The notes below the pieces were generated by a model, which worked only from the letters and a program-made list of their open reading frames with translations, ran no database searches and was not told the DNA's origin. From Chloroflexota bacterium (lineage in GTDB: Bacteria > Chloroflexota > Dehalococcoidia > Lucifugimonadales > Australimonadaceae): a DNA stretch of 64,000 bases. Positions 26,069 to 35,017 of this stretch are shown here, piece after piece. Numbering within the stretch: position 1 is the first letter of the stretch; each line of letters begins with the position of its first letter. Made by a program: the position numbers and the translations under genes. The stretch covers positions 127,058 to 191,057 of the forward strand of contig JAPPHT010000070.1 of NCBI GenBank assembly GCA_028874795.1, given 5' to 3'.

Positions 26069-27321
26069 GCTTGCTGATTCTCCGGTCCCGGCCTGCGCCT
26101 GCTCGGTTGCACCGCAACGGCGCGCTGCGCGTAACGCTCTGCGGTGGCGACCACGTCCCTTCGCTGCAGGCGCAACTGCACCCACGCGGCAGCGCCTATC
26201 GCCACCAGCGACATCACCGTCAAGGTCCACTCCGGCCAGTCGTAGAAGCGCTGCACCGCGATGAGGATGACGCTGGCGAACCCAAGCGGGATGAGCAGTT
26301 TCCATCCCACGTTCATCAGCTGGTCAATCCGCAGACGCGGCAACGTGGCCCGCACCCAGAAGATCACGACGGCAAGGAAGTACGTCTTGCCAAGGAAGAT
26401 GGCCACTGCGGGCACCTGTCCCACCTCGCCGAACGGCCACACCCAGCCCCCCAGGAAGAGCAGCGCGCCCAGCGCCGCGACGACGAACGTGTTGACGTAC
26501 TCCGCCAGGAAGAATATCGCCCAGTGCGCCCCGCTGTACTCGACGAACGGCCCGCCCACCACCTCCGACTCCGCGAAGTAGATGTCGAACGGCGTCCTGC
26601 CAACCTCAGCGAGCCCCGAAATGAAGAAGACGGCGAATGCGAGGGGCAGCAGCGCGATATAGGGCACGGTCGCCTGGGCGTCCACGACGTCGGTAAAGCG
26701 CATCGAGTCGGCGACCATCACCACGCTCAGCACACCGAGGATGAGCGGTATCTCGTAGCTGACCAACTGCGCGGCGGAGCGGAAGCCGCCCAGGATGGCG
26801 TACTTGCTGTTGGAGCTCCACCCGGCCAGTATCAAACCCACGATGCTCAGCACCGACACGGCGATGAAGAAGAAGACGCCCAGGTCCAAGCTCCTGACCA
26901 CGAGGTCCTGCCCGATGGGGATCGTGAGCCAGACGACGAAACTGGGCACGAAGACGAGCAGCGGCGCCACGTAGAAGATGGCCCTGGACGAGGAGCCCGG
27001 CGCAACGTCCTCCTTCATCAGCAGCTTGATCCCGTCCGCCACCACCTGGAGCAACCCGAACGGTCCGACGCGCGTCGGGCCGACGCGCCCCTGCATGCGC
27101 CCCAGCTGCTTGCGCTCCAGCCAGACCAGGGAGATACCCAGCGTTGTGATGAGTGTCAGCAGCGCGAACAACGCGATGACGATCTTGCCCACCGTGAGCA
27201 GCGTCACTTCGTCGGCCGGTTCGCCGAGCAATGCCAGGGCAATCGTGAAGACGGCCACGAGCACGCCGACGCCGACGAGCAACACCGCAGCTATGGCAAG
27301 CTGAACGGGCTTCGACCTCAC
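26065..27321 (-). CDS. nuoH: NADH-quinone oxidoreductase subunit H
   Basis: The 418-aa membrane subunit forms much of the quinone chamber. Seen: ERKQLGRMQGRVGPTRVGPFG (shown in part: ERKQLGRMQGRVGP), LADGIKLL-type VVADGIKLLMKED, LAEVGRTPFDIYFAESEVVGG (landmark GRTPFD) and AEY. The start is GTG at 27321 inside a GTGA overlapping the nuoD stop. The C-terminal extension beyond the last helix is about 45 residues and basic. Confidence 0.95.
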   Translation of the reverse strand: MRSKPVQLAIAAVLLVGVGVLVAVFTIALALLGEPADEVTLLTVGKIVIALFALLTLITTLGISLVWLERKQLGRMQGRVGPTRVGPFGLLQVVADGIKLLMKEDVAPGSSSRAIFYVAPLLVFVPSFVVWLTIPIGQDLVVRSLDLGVFFFIAVSVLSIVGLILAGWSSNSKYAILGGFRSAAQLVSYEIPLILGVLSVVMVADSMRFTDVVDAQATVPYIALLPLAFAVFFISGLAEVGRTPFDIYFAESEVVGGPFVEYSGAHWAIFFLAEYVNTFVVAALGALLFLGGWVWPFGEVGQVPAVAIFLGKTYFLAVVIFWVRATLPRLRIDQLMNVGWKLLIPLGFASVILIAVQRFYDWPEWTLTVMSLVAIGAAAWVQLRLQRRDVVATAERYAQRAVAVQPSRRRPGPENQQA

Positions 27322-28430
27322 CGGTCCACCTCGCCCAGCACGATATCCAGGGAGCCCAGGATGGCCACCGCGTCGGCGATGTAGGCGTCGCGCATCATCG
27401 GGCGCAGGGCCACGAGGTTGCAGAAGGACGGGGGCCGCACCTTGACGCGGTAGGGCTTGTCCGTGCCGTCGCTCACGAGGAAGACGCCGATGTCCCCGCG
27501 CGGGTTCTCGCCGTGCACGTACACCTCGCCTTTCGGCGGCCTCGCTATGCGCCGCATCTGCGCCATCACCGGCCCCTCTTCCATCTGGTCCAGGCACTGC
27601 CGGACCATGGAGAGGGACTCGTAGCACTCCAGCACGCGCATGTAGTACCTGTCCCAGCAGTCTCCGTTCTCACCCACAGGAACCTTGTAGGAGAGGTAGG
27701 GATAGACCTCGTAGGGATAGTCCTTGCGCACGTCGTACGCCACGCCGCTCGCCCGCAGGCCAGGTCCGGTCAGGCCGCAGGAGAGGGCCGTGGGGACGTC
27801 TATCACGCCGATGCCGCGCGTCCGCGCGAGAAACACCTCGTTGAACGTCAGCAGCCGGTCGACCTCTTCGACGCCGCGCTCGACGTCGTCGGCGAGCGCA
27901 CGGACGCGCGGGACGAAGTCCGGGGGCACGTCTTCCTTCACGCCGCCGATGCGGATGAAGTTGTGCATCATGCGCGCGCCGGTGACGGACTCGAACATGT
28001 TCTGGATGCGCTCCCGCTCCCGGAACCCGTACATGATGGGCGTCATCGCCCCCAGATCGATGGCGTACGTGCCAATGAACAGGAGATGGCTCGCCAGGCG
28101 GTTCAACTCAGCGAGGACCACCCGGATGTACTGGCCGCGCTCGGGAGGGTCGATGCCCATCAATCTTTCGGCGGCCCGGCAGAAGATCAGCTCATTGTTG
28201 AGGTTCGATACGTAGTCCAGCCGGTCGAACAGCGTGATGACCTGCCCGTAGCTCTCGTTCTCCGCGAGCTTCTCCGAGCCCCGGTGGAGATAGCCGATGT
28301 GGGGCGTGACGTCCACGACGCGCTCGCCGTCCACCGTCAGCACCATGCGGAACACACCGTGGGTAGCCGGGTGCTGCGGCCCCATGTTCAGCATCATGTC
28401 TACGGTGTCGTATGCCTGCTCAGTGGTCAC
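27318..28430 (-). CDS. nuoD: NADH-quinone oxidoreductase subunit D
   Basis: The 370-aa 49-kDa-type subunit lines the quinone site. The conserved GPQHPATHGVFRM near residue 17 and PHIGYLHRGSEK near 43 are present, and the C-terminus ends IVLGEVDR. It is a stand-alone NuoD, not fused to NuoC. It starts 7 nt after the nuoC stop and overlaps nuoH by 4 nt. Confidence 0.96.
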   Translation of the reverse strand: MTTEQAYDTVDMMLNMGPQHPATHGVFRMVLTVDGERVVDVTPHIGYLHRGSEKLAENESYGQVITLFDRLDYVSNLNNELIFCRAAERLMGIDPPERGQYIRVVLAELNRLASHLLFIGTYAIDLGAMTPIMYGFRERERIQNMFESVTGARMMHNFIRIGGVKEDVPPDFVPRVRALADDVERGVEEVDRLLTFNEVFLARTRGIGVIDVPTALSCGLTGPGLRASGVAYDVRKDYPYEVYPYLSYKVPVGENGDCWDRYYMRVLECYESLSMVRQCLDQMEEGPVMAQMRRIARPPKGEVYVHGENPRGDIGVFLVSDGTDKPYRVKVRPPSFCNLVALRPMMRDAYIADAVAILGSLDIVLGEVDR

Positions 28431-28437
28431 GGGACGT

Positions 28438-28989
28438 CTACCACTCCTCGTAGTCGTGCAGCGGAAAGCTCCGCAGCCCCGGATAACCCTCGAACCCCTC
28501 GTACAGGATGAGCGGCGAGAGGTCCGGGTTCCCTTCGAACTCCACGCCGAACAGGTCGTGCGTCTCGCGCTCGAACCAGCCCGCGGACTCCCAGAGGCCG
28601 GTCAGCGAGGCCACACGCGCTTCGTCCGGCGGCACGTCCACCTTCAGCAGCGCCTTGTGGCCGTTCTCCAGTGAGAAGAGGGCGTAGTTGAGTTCGATGC
28701 GCTCTTCGTAGTCCACGGCGAAGAGGCAGTGGAGCATGTCTATGCGCAGGTTAGGGCTGCGTACGCAGGACTCCGCGGCGCGGACGAGGTTCTCGCGCGC
28801 GATGCGCACCCACGGAACGTCCTCGCGGCCTCCGCTCTCAAGCGACATGTCACGCAGCGCCAGGCGGAGGGCGCCCGCGGTGTGTTCGCCGCGGGCGTCG
28901 AGCACTTCTTTCGCCACCTCAACAGGCGGCCCACGGTGCGCTGCCGGACGGGGCGCCGCTTGCTCCTCGGGAGGCTGCTGCTCAGTCAT
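28438..28989 (-). CDS. nuoC: NADH-quinone oxidoreductase subunit C
   Basis: The 183-aa 30-kDa-type subunit shows the signature [24 protein letters not shown] in its second half (landmarks [10 protein letters not shown] and GNPDL). The N-terminal 30 residues are Pro/Gln/Glu-rich and probably disordered. The ATG at 28989 overlaps the nuoB end by 8 nt; an in-frame start 5 codons upstream is less likely. Confidence 0.93.
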   Translation of the reverse strand: MTEQQPPEEQAAPRPAAHRGPPVEVAKEVLDARGEHTAGALRLALRDMSLESGGREDVPWVRIARENLVRAAESCVRSPNLRIDMLHCLFAVDYEERIELNYALFSLENGHKALLKVDVPPDEARVASLTGLWESAGWFERETHDLFGVEFEGNPDLSPLILYEGFEGYPGLRSFPLHDYEEW

Positions 28990-29659
28990 CGCTCTCCTCA
29001 GCATCGGGCCCTGAGGTCTCCTCCGGCTGCGATCCGACCACGACCGGGGCGCTGCGCACGCCTTCCTTCGCGTCGCGCTTGATCTTCTGCTGCAGCTTCA
29101 CGATGCCGTCCATCAGCGCCTCGGGGCGCGGCGGGCATCCAGGCACGTACACGTCCACGGGCACGAGGTGGTCCACGCCCATGACGACGCTGTAGGAGCG
29201 ATAGTACGGCCCGCCGCTCGTGGCGCACGTGCCCATCGCTATCACCCACTTCGGGTCGGGCATCTGCTCGTAAAGCAGCTTGATGGGCTCAGCCATCTTC
29301 TTCACGACCGTCCCCGCCACGATCATCACGTCCGACTGACGGGGGGACGGCCACGTGACAACCCCGAACCGGTCCAGGTCATGGTGCGCCATGTGCGTGG
29401 AGATCATCTCGATGGCGCAGCACGCGAGGCCGAAGGTGAGCGTCCAGAGCGAGTTGCTCCTGCCGAGGGCGGCAAGGTCGTCCAGCCGGGCGGTGACAAC
29501 GCCGGGCGCCGCGTTCCTGATCAGGTTCGGAGCGGGTGAGTTCCCCTTGTCCGTGGAGACCGCACCGCCTTCGTCCGAATCGAAGAAGCGTCCTCCCACG
29601 GGCCGCTCCCACGAGGACGGACGGAACACCGGCAATGCCTGCCCACGCTCTACCTCCAT
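28982..29659 (-). CDS. nuoB: NADH-quinone oxidoreductase subunit B
   Basis: The 225-aa subunit holds cluster N2, the electron donor to quinone. The ligands are visible: the tandem Cys in [10 protein letters not shown] (about residue 80), [10 protein letters not shown] (about 145) and VPGCPPRPE (about 175). The ATG at 29659 overlaps the nuoA end by 10 nt; the longer ORF to 30076 is a nuoA shadow. The N-terminus is about 40 residues longer than usual. Confidence 0.95.
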   Translation of the reverse strand: MEVERGQALPVFRPSSWERPVGGRFFDSDEGGAVSTDKGNSPAPNLIRNAAPGVVTARLDDLAALGRSNSLWTLTFGLACCAIEMISTHMAHHDLDRFGVVTWPSPRQSDVMIVAGTVVKKMAEPIKLLYEQMPDPKWVIAMGTCATSGGPYYRSYSVVMGVDHLVPVDVYVPGCPPRPEALMDGIVKLQQKIKRDAKEGVRSAPVVVGSQPEETSGPDAEESDD

Positions 29660-30027
29660 CGCAGCACCCCCTTGCGCCAGGCGTAGACGACCCCCAGCAG
29701 CAGCACCGCGATGAAGAGCATCATCGCGTAGAAGACGTAACCCGGTATCCCTTCGTCCGCGAAGACCAGCGCCCAGGGAAAGAGGAACACGGCCTCGACG
29801 TCGAAGATGAGAAACAGGATGGCGAAGATGTAGTAGCGCACGTTGAACTGGGTCCAGTTCAACGGCGTGGGGAGGATGCCCGACTCGTAGGCGATGGCCT
29901 TCGTCTTGGAAGGTCTGCGGGGTGAGAGTAACGTCGAAGCGGCAAGCATGAGGCCCATCGCCACGATGCCGACCACAAACGCAAGTATCACTGCCGTCCA
30001 GTTGACGACGTAACCCTCTGGGGCCAT
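29650..30027 (-). CDS. nuoA: NADH-quinone oxidoreductase subunit A
   Basis: The 125-aa membrane subunit has three helices and the conserved loop [12 protein letters not shown] (about residues 47-58; most bacteria have a Cys or Gly variant here), then [13 protein letters not shown]. It opens the nuo cluster. The ATG at 30027 has AGGGAG upstream. Confidence 0.93.
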   Translation of the reverse strand: MAPEGYVVNWTAVILAFVVGIVAMGLMLAASTLLSPRRPSKTKAIAYESGILPTPLNWTQFNVRYYIFAILFLIFDVEAVFLFPWALVFADEGIPGYVFYAMMLFIAVLLLGVVYAWRKGVLRWR

Positions 30028-30106
30028 GCGCTCCCTGGGGAAAGGCTGCCTGCCCTCCGCCTTCTACTCGCGGCAAGGCGCAAGCGAAGCGGTCTCCCGA
30101 CTCCCT

Positions 30107-30136
30107 ATCTTCCGGTCGAGCCCCCTAAGCTGTCAA
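30107..30136 (-). promoter_or_regulatory. Candidate nuo operon promoter
   Basis: On the minus strand a perfect TTGACA (30136-30131) begins 12 nt after the trpB stop. A weak -10 (GAAGAT, 30112-30107) follows at 18 nt. The leader to nuoA would be about 75 nt. The nuo genes might instead be read through from trpB. Confidence 0.35.
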
Positions 30137-30147
30137 CGCCGAGAAGC

Positions 30148-31341
30148 TCAGGAAGCGGCGTCGCGCTCCATGATGGTCCCCATGTCCTTGTCGCCGCGTC
30201 CGCTCATGCAGACCAGCACGGCGCCGCCCTTTCCGACATCGGCTGCGAGCGACTGAACCGTGTACGCGACCGCATGCGACGACTCGAGGGCAGGGATGAT
30301 CCCCTCCAGTTGGCAAGTAAGGTAGAACGCGGCGACCGCCTCGTCGTCCGTAATGCTCACGTACTCCGCCCGACCGCTCTCGCGGAGCCATGCGTGCTCC
30401 GGTCCAACACCCGGATAGTCCAGCCCCGCGGAGATGCTGTGCGTCTCGTGTATCTGGCCGTCATCGTCCTGCACGATGTACGACATCGAGCCGTGCAGCA
30501 CGCCGACGCTGCCCCCGCCGATGGAGGCCGCGTGCCGCCCGGTTTCCACGCCTTCTCCTCCCGCCTCCACCCCGATGAGGCGAACACCTTCGTCCGGGAT
30601 GAACGCGTAGAACTGTCCCAGCGAGTTGGAGCCCCCGCCCACACACGCCACGACCGCATCCGGCAGGCGTCCCGCCTGCGCAAGCATCTGCTCACGCGAC
30701 TCGCGTCCGATCACCGACTGCAGGTCGCGCACCATCATCGGGTAGGGGTGGGGGCCAACGACGCTCCCGATGATGTAGTGGGTGTCACGGACGTTGGTCA
30801 CCCAGTCCCGGATCGTCTCGCTTATCGCTTCCTTCAGCGTTCGGCTGCCCGCAGTCACGGGCCGTACCTCGGCACCCAGCATCCCCATCCTGTAGACGTT
30901 GGGCGCCTGGCGCCGCATGTCCTCCTCGCCCATATAGACGACGCAATCGATGCCGAGCAAGGCGCACACGGTGGCCGTCGCCACGCCGTGCTGGCCCGCG
31001 CCTGTTTCCGCCACGATACGTCGCTTGCCCATGCGCTTGGCCAGCAGCCCCTGTCCCAGTGCGTTGTTGATCTTGTGCGCGCCGGTATGAGCGAGGTCCT
31101 CACGCTTGAGGTACACCTCCGCTCCACCGGCGTACCCGGTGAGCCGCTGCGCATGGTGCAGCGGGGTCGGGCGGCCGACATAGTCGCGCAGCAGTTGGGC
31201 CAACTCATCCTGGAAAGCAGCGTCTTCGCGGGCCTCTTCCCACGCCTCGGTCAGCTCGGCGAGCGCCGGCATCAGCGTCTCCGGAACGTACTGGCCGCCG
31301 AACTGGCCGAACCGTCCCTTGTCGTCCGGAAGCGTCGTCAC
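30148..31341 (-). CDS. trpB: Tryptophan synthase beta chain
   Basis: The 397-aa PLP enzyme condenses indole with serine. Seen: [13 protein letters not shown], the PLP lysine in [13 protein letters not shown] (about residue 88), [22 protein letters not shown] (phosphate-binding, normally GGGSNA) and the C-terminal SGRGDKDM. Start: GTG at 31341, 1 nt after the trpF stop, which gives the standard N-terminus and length; the longer frame runs into trpF. It is the last trp gene; no trpA follows, since the next gene downstream is nuoA. Confidence 0.95.
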   Translation of the reverse strand: MTTLPDDKGRFGQFGGQYVPETLMPALAELTEAWEEAREDAAFQDELAQLLRDYVGRPTPLHHAQRLTGYAGGAEVYLKREDLAHTGAHKINNALGQGLLAKRMGKRRIVAETGAGQHGVATATVCALLGIDCVVYMGEEDMRRQAPNVYRMGMLGAEVRPVTAGSRTLKEAISETIRDWVTNVRDTHYIIGSVVGPHPYPMMVRDLQSVIGRESREQMLAQAGRLPDAVVACVGGGSNSLGQFYAFIPDEGVRLIGVEAGGEGVETGRHAASIGGGSVGVLHGSMSYIVQDDDGQIHETHSISAGLDYPGVGPEHAWLRESGRAEYVSITDDEAVAAFYLTCQLEGIIPALESSHAVAYTVQSLAADVGKGGAVLVCMSGRGDKDMGTIMERDAAS

Positions 31342-31342
31342 G

Positions 31343-32041
31343 TCAACGCCTGCCCAGCAGGCGGGCAAGCCCGCCCTTCTTCCTGCGTCCATCGACTGCC
31401 CGAACCGATTCCACGAACGCCCGCACCTTGGCGGGGTCCTTCTCACCGTCCGTCTCCACGCCGCTGGAGACGTCCACGCCCCACGGGCGCACCCGCTCCA
31501 CGGCCTCCTGTACGTTGTCCACGGACAGGCCCCCTGCGAGGCTCATCTCGAACGCCCCAGCCAGGTCGGCGGCCAGGTCCCAGTCGAACTGCTGCCCGGT
31601 ACCACCGTATTCGCCCGGCACTTGCGCATCGAGGACGACCCGATGCCCCGCCAGCGCGTGGCGCTGCTGGAGCACCATGATGCGCGGCATCTGCGCCGCC
31701 ACCGGCACGTCCCCATCGATGCTGATCACCTTGGAGACCGGCACGCCGAGCTGCGAAGCGTATTCCACTCCCTCGCCCCCGCAGAGCTGGACCTCGTCCA
31801 ACCCCACGGACGCCACGGTCCGCTGCACCTCGTCCAACGGCTGGTCGGCGAAGAGCCCGACGAGGGTCGGCAGCGCCCGCCCGGATGCGCGCACCTCATC
31901 GAGCACGGCGCGCGCCTCGTCCACGGTCACGCACCTCCGCGCCGACGGCACGAACACGAGGGCGACCGCGTCTGCTCCCGCGTCGACGGCGGCTATCAAC
32001 GGCTCGGCGGAGCGGAAGCCGCATACCTGTACGCGTGTCAC
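31343..32041 (-). CDS. trpF: Phosphoribosylanthranilate isomerase
   Basis: The 232-aa (beta/alpha)8 enzyme performs the third step of tryptophan synthesis. The N-terminal catalytic Cys is in VQVCGFRS (family CGIT/CGLT). The catalytic Asp lies in [20 protein letters not shown], and [11 protein letters not shown] and [10 protein letters not shown] form the phosphate site. The last 20 residues ([15 protein letters not shown]) are an extra basic tail. It overlaps trpC by 4 nt. Confidence 0.93.
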   Translation of the reverse strand: MTRVQVCGFRSAEPLIAAVDAGADAVALVFVPSARRCVTVDEARAVLDEVRASGRALPTLVGLFADQPLDEVQRTVASVGLDEVQLCGGEGVEYASQLGVPVSKVISIDGDVPVAAQMPRIMVLQQRHALAGHRVVLDAQVPGEYGGTGQQFDWDLAADLAGAFEMSLAGGLSVDNVQEAVERVRPWGVDVSSGVETDGEKDPAKVRAFVESVRAVDGRRKKGGLARLLGRR

Positions 32042-32841
32042 GCCTGCACTCCTGCGAGTTCCCGCACTTTCTCTCCGACATCGGGCGCCGTCATCAGCGC
32101 CTCACCGACCAGTATGCCATGCACCCCCGCCTGCTGGAGCGCCGCCACGTCTTCCCGCGAGTTGATCCCGCTCTCGGCAACCACCATGCGCCCCTGCGGG
32201 ATGAGCGGCCGCAGACGCGCAGTGAGCGTCGTGTCCACCTGGAACGTCCGCAGGTCGCGATGGTTGATGCCGATGATCTCCGCGCCGGCGCTGAGCGCGG
32301 TCTCCAGCTCGTGCTCGGCGTGCACCTCCACGAGGCACTGCAGCCAGACCCGCTGCGCCGCGTCCAACATCTCGCGAAGCTGCTCAGGAGAGAGCGCCGC
32401 GACGATGAGGAGCGCGGCATCCGCGCCATTCACGCGGGCTTCGAGCAACTGGTAGGGGTCGAACAGGAAGTCCTTCCGGAGCACGGGCACGCCTTCCGGC
32501 CCCACCGCCGCCTTCACCGCCGCGAGGTGGGCCAGGCTCCCCTGGAAGTGATCGACCTCCGTCAGGACGGATATGGCCGCCGCTCCGTTCGCCGCGTACG
32601 TGGAGGCCAGCCCAGCCGGATCGTACTCCTGCGCGAGCAGGCCCTTGGACGGCGACGCCTTCTTGGTCTCAGCGATGAGCCGCACACGGTCTCCCCAGAG
32701 CGCGCCTGACAGATTGAGCGGGAACGGCGCCTCCCGCACCTGAGACTCCAGCGTTGAGAGCGGGGTCTCCCGCTGGTGACGCGCCAGTTCCGCGCGCTTG
32801 GCTTCCAGTATCTTGTCGAGGACCGTACCTGTCGTACTCAT
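32038..32841 (-). CDS. trpC: Indole-3-glycerol phosphate synthase
   Basis: The 267-aa (beta/alpha)8 enzyme closes the indole ring. Seen: the catalytic LIAETKKASPSKG (Lys about 59), VLRKDFLFDPYQL, GADAALLIVAAL, GINHRDLRTF and VAESGI. Length is standard. It starts 8 nt after the trpD stop. Confidence 0.96.
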   Translation of the reverse strand: MSTTGTVLDKILEAKRAELARHQRETPLSTLESQVREAPFPLNLSGALWGDRVRLIAETKKASPSKGLLAQEYDPAGLASTYAANGAAAISVLTEVDHFQGSLAHLAAVKAAVGPEGVPVLRKDFLFDPYQLLEARVNGADAALLIVAALSPEQLREMLDAAQRVWLQCLVEVHAEHELETALSAGAEIIGINHRDLRTFQVDTTLTARLRPLIPQGRMVVAESGINSREDVAALQQAGVHGILVGEALMTAPDVGEKVRELAGVQA

Positions 32842-32849
32842 GGCTTTCG

Positions 32850-33878
32850 CTATGCGAGGGTCTGGCTCAGCTCCGCCAGCTGCCGCAGCTTCTCGAGCGC
32901 TCCTCCCGAGTCGATCGCGGCCCGGGCCATAGCCACGCCGGAGGGCAGGTCGTCCACGGCGCCCCGCACGACGAGCGTCGCCCCCGAGTTCAGCAGCACC
33001 ATGTTTTTCTCCGGCGAGTCGCCCGTGGAGAGCGCACGCCTGAACCTGTCCCGCGCCTGCTCCACGCCGTCGATCTGCAGGTCTCCGAGGGTGCCCCGAG
33101 GCAAGCCTGCATCCTCGGGCGTGAGCGTGAAGTGCCGCACGCCGTCAGCGGACACCTCCCACACCTGAGATGTAGCCGTCGTCGTCAACTCGTCGAGGCC
33201 GTCGTCACCCCGCACCACCCATGAGCGTTCCGTGCCCAGCGCGTGGAGTACGCGCGCCATCAGTTCGGCCACGTCGTAGGACGCGTCGGCAGGCTGGGCA
33301 ACGCCCAGGAGCTGGTAGAGCGCCCCTGCCGGATTCGTCAGCGGTCCCAGGAAGTTGAATACCGTGCGGACGCCGAGCTCGCGGCGGGGAGGGCCGGCGA
33401 ACCGCATAGCCGGATGGAACGCCGGCGCGAACATGAACCCGACCCCCACATCGTCGATGCAACGCCCCACCGCCTCAGGGCTCAGCTCCAGCTTCACGCC
33501 ATTCGCGTCCAGGATGTCTGCGGCGCCCACACTTCCCGACGCCGCCCGGTTGCCGTGCTTGGCGACCTTTACGCCCGCGGTGGCCACCGTGAGCGCCGAC
33601 GCGGTGGAGACGTTGAATGTGCGGAGACCGTCGCCTCCAGTGCCCACTACGTCCACCAATCGTCCATCCGTTTCCACGTGGAGCGCTTTCTCGCGCATGA
33701 CGCGGGCCATGCCCGTGAGCGCCTCGACCGTCTCACCGGTGAGGCGCAGCGCGATCAGGAACGCTCCGATCTGCGCGGGCGTGGCCTCACCCGTCATGAT
33801 GTCTTCCGCGACGGCGGCGGACTCTTCCTCCGACAGCGCCTGCCGCGCTACCAGCCTGCCGATCGCCTCCTGGATCAC
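32850..33878 (-). CDS. trpD: Anthranilate phosphoribosyltransferase
   Basis: The 342-aa enzyme transfers the phosphoribosyl group of PRPP to anthranilate. Seen: VGTGGDGLRTFNVSTA (PRPP loop, about 80-95), KHGNRAASGSVGAADIL (about 108-124), the acidic metal motif near RGDDGLDELT, and FNFLGPLTNPA. Length is standard. Its ATG overlaps the stop of the preceding membrane-protein gene by 4 nt, so the two are translationally coupled. Confidence 0.96.
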   Translation of the reverse strand: MIQEAIGRLVARQALSEEESAAVAEDIMTGEATPAQIGAFLIALRLTGETVEALTGMARVMREKALHVETDGRLVDVVGTGGDGLRTFNVSTASALTVATAGVKVAKHGNRAASGSVGAADILDANGVKLELSPEAVGRCIDDVGVGFMFAPAFHPAMRFAGPPRRELGVRTVFNFLGPLTNPAGALYQLLGVAQPADASYDVAELMARVLHALGTERSWVVRGDDGLDELTTTATSQVWEVSADGVRHFTLTPEDAGLPRGTLGDLQIDGVEQARDRFRRALSTGDSPEKNMVLLNSGATLVVRGAVDDLPSGVAMARAAIDSGGALEKLRQLAELSQTLA

Positions 33879-34444
33879 GACGCTTCCTCCGTTGAACCGC
33901 GGCGCCCTTCAACGACGCGCATGTCCTCCAACAGCGCTTGCTCGGATGCGGCGGTCTCCGCCGCCGTGGGCGGCTCTTCCGTAGGCGCCACGGGGCCGGA
34001 CACCAACGTCCCCTTGATCAGCACGCGGCAATGGCCGTCCTGCGTGGGGAGCACCGTGATCTCCATCACCTTCTGCTCCGGACGCGGGGATTCCCGCAGC
34101 CGGTTCATCCCCAGCCCACCCAGAAGCACCGCCGCCAGCAAGGGCACGGAGACGACTGCCCGGTCACCCCCTATGTCCCGTGCCATCATCACCAGCAGCA
34201 CCAGCGTGAGCGCCACGGCGGCCCCCAGCATGAGTTTGCCGTTCGTCCGACGCCGGGCAGCGGGTGTCCGGTCCAACGCCGCCACCACCCGCGAGCTGCC
34301 GTCTTCACGCTCGGTGGCCGCTTCGACCAGCCTGTATCCCAGCGAACGAAGCCGCTCCCGAGACATCTCGAAGGCTTCGCCAGCGGGAATGTCCATCGTG
34401 AACTCATCCCAGACCGGTCTGCTGGTGAAGTCCGGGCTGGTCAT
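33875..34444 (-). CDS. Membrane protein of unknown function inside the trp operon
   Basis: The 189-aa protein has a soluble N-terminal part of about 65 residues (with SRERLRSLGYRLVEA), two adjacent transmembrane segments (about 72-90 and 96-113), then a beta-rich part of about 45 residues (KVMEITVLPTQDGHCRVLIKGTLV) and an acidic low-complexity tail. I do not recognise a family. It overlaps trpG and trpD by 4 nt each, so it is co-expressed with tryptophan synthesis. A link to that pathway is inferred from position only. Confidence 0.75.
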   Translation of the reverse strand: MTSPDFTSRPVWDEFTMDIPAGEAFEMSRERLRSLGYRLVEAATEREDGSSRVVAALDRTPAARRRTNGKLMLGAAVALTLVLLVMMARDIGGDRAVVSVPLLAAVLLGGLGMNRLRESPRPEQKVMEITVLPTQDGHCRVLIKGTLVSGPVAPTEEPPTAAETAASEQALLEDMRVVEGRRGSTEEAS

Positions 34445-35010
34445 GGCGTTGCCTCGATGAAATTCTTGAGCAGGTCCTTGCCGTTCTGTGTCATGATCGA
34501 CTCCGGGTGGAACTGGATCCCCTCCACCGCGAACTCCCTGTGCCGCACACCCATTATCACGCCGCTCTCGCTCCGCGCCGTCACTTCGAGCACGTCCGGC
34601 GTGGCGTCCGGCTCGATCGCGAGTGAATGGTATCGGATGCCCTGCAGCGGGTTGGGGAGGCCGGCGAACACGCCCTTCCCATCGTGCGTTATCGTGCTCA
34701 TCTTACCGTGGACGATCTCCCCCGCGCCGCTCACAACGCCTCCGTACGCCACGCCTATGCACTGGTGTCCCAGGCAGACTCCCAGGATCGGCATGCGTCC
34801 TCCGAACCGCCTGATGACGTCCGTGGATATGCCTGCTTCCTCCGGAGTGCACGGCCCCGGCGAGACGACGATCCGTTCCGGGGCCATCCCCTCGATCTCA
34901 TCCAGCGTCACGGCGTCGTTCCGCACCACGCGCACGTCGGCCCCAAGCTCGCACAGGAACTGGTACAGGTTGTAAGTGAAACTGTCGTAGTTGTCGATGA
35001 GTAGCAGCAT
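34441..35010 (-). CDS. trpG: Anthranilate synthase component II (glutamine amidotransferase)
   Basis: The 189-aa class I amidotransferase supplies ammonia to TrpE. Seen: DNYDSFTYNLYQFL at the N-terminus, SPGPCTPEEAG (oxyanion region), the nucleophile in GVCLGHQCIG (Cys about residue 80), and the catalytic His-Glu in FHPESIMT (about 168). It could also serve as PabA for folate synthesis. It starts 7 nt after trpE. Confidence 0.95.
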   Translation of the reverse strand: MLLLIDNYDSFTYNLYQFLCELGADVRVVRNDAVTLDEIEGMAPERIVVSPGPCTPEEAGISTDVIRRFGGRMPILGVCLGHQCIGVAYGGVVSGAGEIVHGKMSTITHDGKGVFAGLPNPLQGIRYHSLAIEPDATPDVLEVTARSESGVIMGVRHREFAVEGIQFHPESIMTQNGKDLLKNFIEATP

Positions 35011-35017
35011 CTGACCT

